Positions 56,608 to 64,000 of a DNA stretch of 64,000 nucleotides are shown here, in pieces. The notes under the pieces are model-generated. The model searched no databases and was not told where the DNA came from. It saw only the letters and a program-made list of their open reading frames with translations. The translations under genes were made by a program, and so were the position numbers. The DNA is from Toxonevra muliebris. Taxonomy: Eukaryota > Arthropoda > Insecta > Diptera > Pallopteridae. The stretch is from NCBI GenBank assembly GCA_963691655.1, contig OY829329.1, forward strand, positions 56,557,408 to 56,621,407. The letters run 5' to 3'. Position 1 is the first letter of the stretch, and each line of letters opens with the position of its first letter.

Positions 56608-58110
56608 CAGTGGCGGATCTACTTAGGATATAGGTGGGGAGTATTATTTTTTAACACAAGTGTGGGAAATAATTTAACAAACCACTTGCGATACAAGTTT
56701 TCTAAAGAATAATAGAAAAGCTAAAGCTATGCTAAACCTAAACCAAAAACCCAAAATCTCATCAATTTCAGACCAACTTTTGAACATCAGAGCAGAAATA
56801 ACACTGAAACTAAAACCAAAACTTACACCAGAAATTAGACCGAAATTCAAATCAAAATGTAAATCAAAGCTCAGACCAGAAATCAAACCAAAAACCAAAC
56901 CAGGAATAGGAACAAAATTTAGATGAAAACTCAGACCAAAATTCTGATCAAAATTCAAACCACAAATCACACCAAAAATCAGACTAAAATTCAGATTCAG
57001 ACCAACATTTCGACGAAAAATCATACGAAAACCAGACCAAAATTCCATCGAAAACTAGACCTTAAGTCAAATCAAAACTTTGGACAGAAATCAAACAATA
57101 AATCAAACCAAATTCAGACTCAAAACCAAACAAAGATTTAAACCAAAGTTCGGACCAAAACTTCTACCAAAACACAGACTAAATTCAGACTAAAGCTCTA
57201 GCTGAAACTCAGATTAAAATCCAGGTCTAAAATCAAACCGATATCCAGTTCGAACGCACACCAAAATTAGGTAAAATTCACACCAAAACTTAAACGAACT
57301 CAGATCAAAAATAAGAACGAAACTCAGACCGAATTTTGGACAATATTTAGATAAAATCCAGACTAAAATTTAGATCAACATTTTACTCGAAAAACCAGAC
57401 CATAAAGTCAGATAAAAATTGCATATATATGAAAGTCGTATTCCATTAGGAACATAAACTGGTTACGTATAATCTCCAGTTGTCTCTATTTCAAGCCAGA
57501 TGACGAAGTTCGTTAAATGTTTTTTTTTGTTTCAAAGGAGATGGTCCGTCTCCACGTTGTTTTTGGTCTGACGCGTCGTCTGCATCCTTAATGGTTCCAT
57601 TCAAGTGTTCCTCAGGATATGGCCTATCCAGTTAAATTTGTGTGTTTTGATCTGCATGTTGAAATCTTCCTGCTCTGTTATTTGTAACAGCTCTTCATTT
57701 GAGATGATTCTTGGCCACCATATTTTTAAGATACTCCGTAGACAGCAGTTGGTGAAGCTCTGCAGCTAACGTTTGATGTTGGTATTGACCAGCCAGGTCT
57801 CGAAACCTTAAAACAATATGGATTTCACGCATGCGTTGTATATGTGCACCTTGCCTTTGGAGGAGAGATTATATGCTCTCCATATATTCCGCAGATTGAA
57901 AAGTGCTGCTCGTGGTTTCATTATTCTGCTGTTGACATCGTCGGAGGCGCTTCCGTCTTCAGTAATGATACTATCCATGTAGAAGAATTTCGCGAAATTC
58001 TCCAAGAGTAGGACATCTGAAATTTCAGATTTAATACAGCCCAAGTGTAGACATAAAACTAACACATTTTTTGGAGAAGCTGTAGTTCTCCCCCTCTGGA
58101 TCTGGCACTG
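56608..58110. mobile_element. Possible hAT-type element bounded by CAGTGGCGGATCT ends
   Basis: The left end is CAGTGGCGGATCTA (56608) and the right end, reversed, CAGTGCCAGATCCA (58110). Flanks TACACAAA and CACACACA agree at six of eight bases, a weak target duplication. The interval contains a degenerate minisatellite and a LINE fragment, so the content is not transposase. The two ends could be unrelated. Confidence 0.4.
56715..57425. repeat. Degenerate (GACCAAAATTCA)n minisatellite
   Basis: ACCAAAA, GACCAAAATTC and ATCAAAATTCAAACC variants recur at roughly 10-20-bp spacing for about 700 bp. It is the reverse-complement counterpart of 26035-26625. Open frames in both directions (Lys/Thr/Gln-rich, or Phe/Gly/Leu-rich such as NFGLISGLSFD) are artefacts of the repeat. 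Confidence 0.75.
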
Positions 58111-58122
58111 CACACACATCAA
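57463..58122 (-). pseudogene. Non-LTR retrotransposon RT C-terminal fragment
   Basis: Minus-strand frames read YMDSIITEDGSASDDVNSRI, MKPRAALFNLRNIWRAYNLS and KGKVHIYNACVKSILF, then a stop. They go on in decayed form through NGTIKDADDASDQKQRGDGP to NELRHLA and NRDNWRLYVTSLCS. YLGS-I-xDG, R-I-KAR and the WRxxVxxLC end are typical of LINE polyproteins of the endonuclease/reverse-transcriptase type. Stops and the missing catalytic core make it dead. Confidence 0.78.
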
Positions 58123-60130
58123 AAGAGTTTATTATGGAATTTTTACACATACATACATCCTATTTCATACATTTACCGGGAACTTTACGCTTCCATAATC
58201 AATATTCAAGTCACAATTCCAGAAGAATGAAAAAAGGTGCAAAGGTGCACGTCTCAAAGACGTACTTTAGTGACATTTTTATTAAAGTGTGTAATATGAG
58301 CGTATATATGTGTGTGAGTGTGCATGTTTACATATGCATGTGTGCATGTGTAAGAGTGTAATACAAGCGGCTAAGGAGATTTTTTTTTAATAAAATAAGC
58401 TAAAGTGCCTCATAACTAGCAAAGTGGCAAAATGTGCGAAGAGAATGGCTACAACAAAAATAAAAACAAGCGAATATACATATGTACAAGAGTGAAGAAT
58501 GAAGGTATGGACGGAGGAGGGGAGCAGGAAATGGAGTGACTGTGCGGCTTGATAGCTATATAGGTAAAGAAGGACGACCTTTTGACTTCTGACCCTTTTT
58601 TTTTGGATGTTCATGATGTTGTTGTCATTGACAAATTTACTATTAGAATCTTGTTTAGAGTGATGTGAGTGTGGGTGTAGATGTATACTAGAAAGGGATA
58701 TGCCATAAAAAAGGATATTGCTGAAAGAAAACAACAAAAAAAAAAGAAGAAATATGAAGGTTTATTAAAAAAGATATAGGAAATACTATAAGTAATGTAA
58801 TAAACAATAACAAAAAAAGGATTTCTCTTAATAAGACTTGAAGTAGGGTTGCCATTAGCGAAGTAATATAAGTATGTAAGAGTTAAAGTATTTTGGGAAA
58901 TTTACATAATTTTATTGGATTGAAAATGTTATATTTAATAGGAAATTATTTCAATTTGCAGCAAGTATTCAACTACGAATACTATAAGGTTTCATTAAAA
59001 ATAAAAAAATGTTAAAAACATTTTTTAAAATTCATGCAAGAATCCTATGCTTGCAACTAATTCTAAATTAGTATAATTTTAAAAATAATAACTTTATGGT
59101 TATTACAGTTTTAAGAACCTAATACCTTTTTCTATTTTTCTTCTTTTTTTTTTGAATGTGTGCGGGAAGCTAATGCTATATTATTAAATTCATGAAATGC
59201 AGTCATACAAGAAAAAAGTGGTATGGTTAGAAAAGTATAGCTAGCGTTTTTTTTTGTGATGCGTCAGCAAAGTATCCCAATTACAGCATACCTACATACG
59301 TCACTGGCATTCCAGTCATTATCATCTCATCCCTTCAATGCTGATGCTGCACTGACACCCCTTTTCGGTTTCGCCGTAGTCTAAAATGTTTGAGTATGTA
59401 CCCTTGGCAACCCTTATCTGTACTATTTTTGCTGCTGCTTCTGTTGTCGCTGCTTTATCCATCCGTACGCTTGAAGCCATGATTATAAAATGAAACTAGT
59501 GCAATTTTCATTTTATATTTTACTATTATATTATATTTTTGTTGTTTTTTTAATTTAGTTTTTTATATAAAGATAATAAAAGGATTTACCAAACGCGTAT
59601 GGCAGAAAGCGAACGGGCGAAAGAGGCAGATAGGAAGAAAAGTAAGAGCTGACAGGCTAGAGGACAGGCAAGCAGGCAGTCCGTCATGTTGGCGCTTATG
59701 TCCTTTATAATTTTACGGTTGTGTTAAGTCTGTTTACAGCTGTTATACTGTTTGTACAGTACGCACTGTGGAATGAAAATGCAATTTTATTTTAAAATTC
59801 TAAAAAATTTCGTACATCACTTTCAGTTAGCACCAAATCAAATAATTAGATTAGTTTATAAGTATTTAAAACTTAATTTTATTTTGAAGTCTTAAAAGCC
59901 AAAAGTTGTTTTAAAACAAAAATTTATAATTTCTCAGGGAAACTGACAAAACAGTGAATATCTCAGAAAGTAAAGACATCCAAATGGGCTTTCGATCTAC
60001 GATTGTCTTATGTTTAGCACATTTTCTTACTTTTTTAGTTGGTTTATGCAGTTCTTCTGATTCTATAATTTAAATCGATTTACATAACTAATATATTCGG
60101 AGTTATAAAGTTGAAGTCTTAAAAATAAAA
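58123..60130. other. Region without recognised gene
   Basis: AT-rich with TGTGTG/CATACA simple sequence (58285-58345). No exon or element boundary was supported. Confidence 0.5.
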
Positions 60131-60199
60131 CTGGCTAGGTTACGTTAAGAGGCTGTCAAGGGACACACTTAGGACATTACGACCCATTGTGATACCATT

Positions 60200-60620
60200 A
60201 GGCGTTTTTCTTTTTTATCTCAGAGCACGGAGTAGAGTAGAGAACAAGCACACCGAGCACGCTCTGACAACTCTGATTTAATTTTAAAACGCATAGAGGA
60301 CAAACTGTCAGATAACAACTATTTATAACTAAGCTTATTTTTCAACAAAGTTTTTTTCAATCGTTTTGTTTTTTTTTGTGCATAATGGATATATTAATTA
60401 TTCTGAGCCCTTATCCGCCATTTCAAATTTTTGTGTATTGTTTCAAATTTTCGTGCTCTGTCTGCTCAGTCAATTTCTTCTGAGCACGTAGAGCACGCTC
60501 TGATCACAAAAAGAAATACAATTACGTTTTCTCTGAGCTAAGAGCTCAGAGCTAAAAAGAAACACGATTACGTTTTTTGACAACTCGTGCTCTGCTCAGA
60601 GCTAATAAAGAAAAACGCCT
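60200..60620. mobile_element. Inverted-repeat MITE (421 bp) with GAGCACG subrepeats
   Basis: The ends are a perfect 14-bp inverted repeat, AGGCGTTTTTCTTT and its complement. ATT flanks both sides (60197-60199 and 60621-60623), a likely 3-bp target duplication. The interior repeats CTCAGAGC, GAGCACG and GCTCTGA in both orientations. The superfamily is not recognised. Confidence 0.8.
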
Positions 60621-60670
60621 ATTGTGGAGCAATTTGTTAGCACTTATTGGTTTTTCCATTGCCTAAGAGC

Positions 60671-61153
60671 CAGTGCGACCAACTTTTGTTTCACAAAATC
60701 CGCTAAAATGAAGAATAAAATGCGAAAAAACTCAATACATTTAAACTTTTTCACTAATATGCACACATTTACTACTTCTAGCCAATGAAAATTTCTTTGA
60801 TTTTTCGAAGGTAATACGTATTCTCAACTTACAGCAGTTTACTTGCACGTGTAAACGCGTGGTAACTATAAAGCCGATGATTTTCAACGTTGTTTCATAA
60901 GGTAGTATTTTGGTTCATTGTTGAATTTTTATGTTGTAAAATGAAGTAAAAAATTACAATCCTTCGATTAATCTTTTGTTACGATTATTCAGGAAATAGA
61001 TTATTCTGCGGAGAATTTAGTGTCTTTTAAATTAACAAAAAACGTGCTAAAAACGCGCTGTGCACTAAAAACGCGCTAAATAACTTTTTTTCCGCGTTTT
61101 AATTTTCAAAAAGCAATAAATTTAGTGGGAAAAGCGCTGAGTTGGTCACATTG
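60671..61153. mobile_element. hAT-type MITE (483 bp)
   Basis: The ends are CAGTGCGACCAACT and, reversed, CAATGTGACCAACT. The octamer CTAAGAGC is duplicated (60663-60670 and 61154-61161). The interior has AACGCGC/GCGCTGAG motifs and no long frame. CARTG termini and an 8-bp duplication fit the hAT superfamily. Confidence 0.87.
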
Positions 61154-61691
61154 CTAAGAGCTGTACTTGTACAATTTCTTATAAAAAGGATATGAGAATT
61201 AACCACCAGACCGAGATTCAAACACGCGAACTCCCAGGTGAAAGTTTAGAGTTTAGTGCGCTACCCACTAGACTATCGACGTTGTCACCAGACGGTTGAG
61301 GTCTAAACAGCGATGATTTAAAAAAGCAGAGGTAAGCGGAAATTTCCGTATACGATTGACACATATTTAGCTAATATCTATTATTACTTGCCCAACTGAG
61401 GACATATTTCGAGGGACCCGGCTAGAAAAACCAAGCTGAGAAATTTTTCAAAAACAAAAGGTTTTCGTGAAACCGTGTATAAGCGACAACGAATAACTAG
61501 TGACAGACACAGCGGATCTAAATAGAAGTTTCTGCGGGAGGGCGTGATTAGGTTTTCCATTTCTTTAAAAAATTGTACTTTCCAGAAGCAACACACGTAA
61601 TAGCTGAGATTTTTACCAGGGAATAACCTCAAAAAATTTACCTTTAATATCCACTAACAGTAGTAGATATAAAAATAGCAAAGATGTTATG

Positions 61692-61710
61692 GATAGATAG
61701 ATAGATAGAT
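61692..61710. repeat. (GATA)n microsatellite
   Basis: About five GATA units. Common simple repeat in flies. Confidence 0.95.
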
Positions 61711-61771
61711 TAGAAAGGGCGTGATGTACAACGACCTTAAGAGATCTATGGTACCCCCGATAGTAACCTGT

Positions 61772-62171
61772 TCACAGGTTGTCAGACAAGCCAATCTTGC
61801 TGAGGAATCTCAGCAACAGATGTGGCTTTAGGGCTATGATATCCCTACTACTTGGGTGGTAATGCCCCATGTACCTCTTCCTTCTGCGAGTGAGCGCCTC
61901 GCAGTGCATTAGGATGTGTTCGGATGTTTCCTTGTCTTCTTTGCTGAATCTACAAGTGCTGTCCTGACTTAAACCTAGGTTTTTCATATGCTCCCCCAGT
62001 TTGCATTAGCCTTAGTTGGCTTTTATTTAACTTGAGACAGAGAGCCGCTCTGCTGGGATCAAACTTCCCAATTAGCAGCTTTGACTGTCTAAGCTTGGGG
62101 GAGATGTTATGGAATTTGAGAGCATTTGGTTTTTGGAGAACTGAGTGTTTGATAATTTCATAATACACCAA
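61772..62171 (-). pseudogene. LINE RNase H-adjacent C-terminal fragment
   Basis: Minus-strand frames read NALKFHNISPKLRQSKLLIG and KFDPSRAALCLKLNKSQLRL. After a frame change they read KNLGLSQDSTCRFSKEDKET, SEHILMHCEALTRRRKRYMG and RDIIALKPHLLLRFL. The CRF...EDxETxEHIL-HCxAL zinc-knuckle-like block is the known tail of I/LOA/Jockey-type polyproteins. One frameshift and 5' truncation make it dead. It could belong to the same family as 42540-43840. Confidence 0.8.
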
Positions 62172-62298
62172 GAACCTTTAACCTGGGGATGAGCTGAGTT
62201 CCACAGTGATCAAAGAGTTTTTGCCTTGAATAGAGTTGGGGTTATACCGCCCTGATTCGTTACGGTTTTAAGTGAAGTACCTCTTTAGGAGGCGTTAA

Positions 62299-62931
62299 CA
62301 TAACCTCGTTGGCCTAATTAGGCCCACGTGAAGAAAATGAAAGTTATGGTCTATTACAGCATGTTATTGCGCAGAATTTATGTAGGGTTCACTAAATATT
62401 CTGCTATAGTTTGGTAAAAATAAGCACCTTTTTAGAAAGCATAATAAGAAAAAATTAACTTAAAATTGATCCGAATTACCAACATGCGTTTTTCTACTTG
62501 CAAATTACATGCAAATAAGGTGTTTGCATAATTACAAAATTTAGGAAAACTGTATAGTTTAATTCAATGCAAGTTTTTTTGGTTGTGATTTAGATATAAT
62601 AGGTGATGTTTGGAGGTAATTTGAATCGACTTTTTGTTTAGAGAGTTTTTGTGGAATTTGGGTTCAAAGTTTAAATAAACTTGAGAATTTTTTTTTTTTA
62701 ATTTTAGTTTAAAATTTTCCATTTTTGGATTTTCTTGGGTAACTTTAGAGGTTGAGACAATAAAACTATTTATCAACTTATTCCGAAACAAATTTTGTCA
62801 GATTTCTTTGTGCTCAGAAAACATTGGCGCAAGAAGCCATGGAGTTTCAGATCGATTCGTCAAGAAACAAAAAAGATATACATGTTTAAACTCAAAATGG
62901 GCCTAATTAGGTCCAGGTGCCCTTCCTAGGG
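62299..62931. mobile_element. TTAA-flanked inverted-repeat MITE (633 bp)
   Basis: TTAA at 62295-62298 and 62932-62935. Near both ends lies GGCCTAATTAGGCCCA / GGACCTAATTAGGCCCA in inverted arrangement, about 18-25 bp in. The outer bases match less well (CATAACCTCGTTGG versus CCCTAGGAAGGGCACC). No coding content. Confidence 0.6.
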
Positions 62932-62935
62932 TTAA

Positions 62936-64000
62936 TGCTTTACCTTGTGAGTAAAGCTCTTCTCGTGAAACGATTATTTGTTATTATTGCGTTCTACGGA
63001 GTGGTAGATTATTGAAAACTTTAAATGCGATTTTCTCCAAAAAAAAAAGAAGAAATAAATGAAAATTTCGAATTAAGCATGTAAAAATAACAGTTATTTG
63101 ACCCTGGAAGTACATGCATATTTTTTATAAGTAAAGGTCATGCCTAGTCGAAACGACGACCGCATTATTCAAAATGGTCATACACATGATTTTCAAGTCT
63201 TTAAGTTTTCTGGAATATTTGTTTTTTTTGATGATTAAAAAATGCTATTTTAAAGTAAAAACTATACTGGTTTTATCCATTGTGCAATGTAACCAACTAC
63301 ACTTGAAGGCTAATTATATTTGGTCCATGTAGCTTGATGCGCTTCGTTACCCTTTTATTTTTCAACTTTTTTTTTTGTTGCGAAAACACCCTCAACATGT
63401 ACACATACATAGACATATAAAATAGCCCAGTCGTAAATCAGGTTGTTCTTGTTAATTTTTTCAATACTACTTCAGAAAACTTCAAACTTATTTAGACTAT
63501 TCTATTTCTACTTAGAATAATCAAATGCATTTCAGAATAATTAAAATCACTTCAAATCTTATAATTTGGTTTAAAATGATTCCAGATTGATATTTGAAAT
63601 GAATTTACTTCGAAATTATCACATGTACTGTAGAGATTAGATTATTTCAAATATAACTCTGAATACACTGTAGGTGAATTTCCAACTTTCAAAATAACCC
63701 AGAGTGGTCACTACCACCATCGGTTAAGTATTTATGAGTAGAGTTTAGGTGCACAGTCGTTTGGCTAAGTTGGCGCTTGTTTGCCAGATATTTAATTCAA
63801 AAAATATGATTATTCTTTTGTTATTTTTTGTATCAAAAACGCTTAAATCTTTATTAAATCGATTTAAAATGTTGTAATTTTTATTGGTGTGTTGGAACTC
63901 ATGCCTAGCAGTCATAATCTCCCATTTAAATGAGCATTTTTGACTTTTTTTCCGTTCTATTTTTTGATGCAAAAAATAAAGAATAATCAGATCTAGAAAC
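62936..64000. other. Window end, nothing recognised
   Basis: AT-rich sequence with a loose TTCAGAATAATTAAAATCAC-type repetition around 63470-63640. No gene is seen. Confidence 0.5.

Larger units (their letters stand above)
60131..61286 (-). repeat. Minus-strand SINE (subfamily A) split by two insertions
   Basis: Read on the minus strand the head is GTCGATAGTCTAGTGGGTAG, followed by GAATCTCGGTCTGGTGG and a body ending in TAGGTTA-like sequence (CTAACC on the minus strand). It is interrupted at 60671-61153 by a hAT-type element and at 60200-60620 by a second element. Removing both leaves about 245 bp of SINE. Confidence 0.8.

Noticed and set aside
56729..57141. Long open frames on both strands (Lys/Thr-rich, Phe/Gly/Leu-rich)
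   Set aside because: They come from a short-unit minisatellite that lacks stops by composition.

Overview
This is AT-rich insect nuclear DNA, most likely from a higher fly (acalyptrate or tephritid-like). Three things point there: split genes with consensus GT-AG introns, mauritiana-type mariner copies, and a DUF1091 gene of the kind common in Diptera. Species cannot be read from the sequence. Host coding sequence is concentrated in the first 20 kb. The rest is mostly transposon-derived or low-complexity DNA.

Region 1 (1-19.3 kb) is a two-gene cilium/flagellum locus. The + strand carries the last five exons of an axonemal dynein heavy chain of the DNAH3/7/12 class, DNAH12-like by its C-terminus. 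They encode 763 residues in perfect phase, and the 5' part lies outside the window. The 11-kb intron between dynein exons 3 and 4 holds a complete antisense gene, CFAP91 (MAATS1), of four exons and 1367 codons. CFAP91 belongs to the radial-spoke/calmodulin-associated complex of motile axonemes. Its second exon (12669-12924) was found from homology and splice phase. Its last exon adds a long acidic tail ending in a hexapeptide array, and its last 3' splice site lies in a 50-bp tandem duplication. The introns hold two SINE subfamilies, a hAT-type insertion, minisatellites and a 2.3-kb inverted-repeat element.

Region 2 (19.3-48 kb) has no recognised intact host gene. It contains a mutated mariner, a group of TTAA-flanked terminal-inverted-repeat elements, 10-bp-period minisatellites, LINE fragments, a decayed mariner relic and one weak His/Gln/Tyr-rich exon candidate.

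Region 3 (48.0-48.6 kb) is one compact two-exon gene for a small, probably secreted DUF1091 protein.

Region 4 (48.7-64 kb) is a nested transposon landscape. A palindrome with about 545-bp arms carries a hAT-type element (8-bp target duplication) in one arm and a 3'-truncated mariner in its centre. There are further TTAA elements and LINE relics. A minus-strand SINE is split by two different inverted-repeat elements, each with a recognisable target duplication. No CRISPR array, rRNA gene or functional tRNA gene was seen. The tRNA-like motifs are SINE heads.
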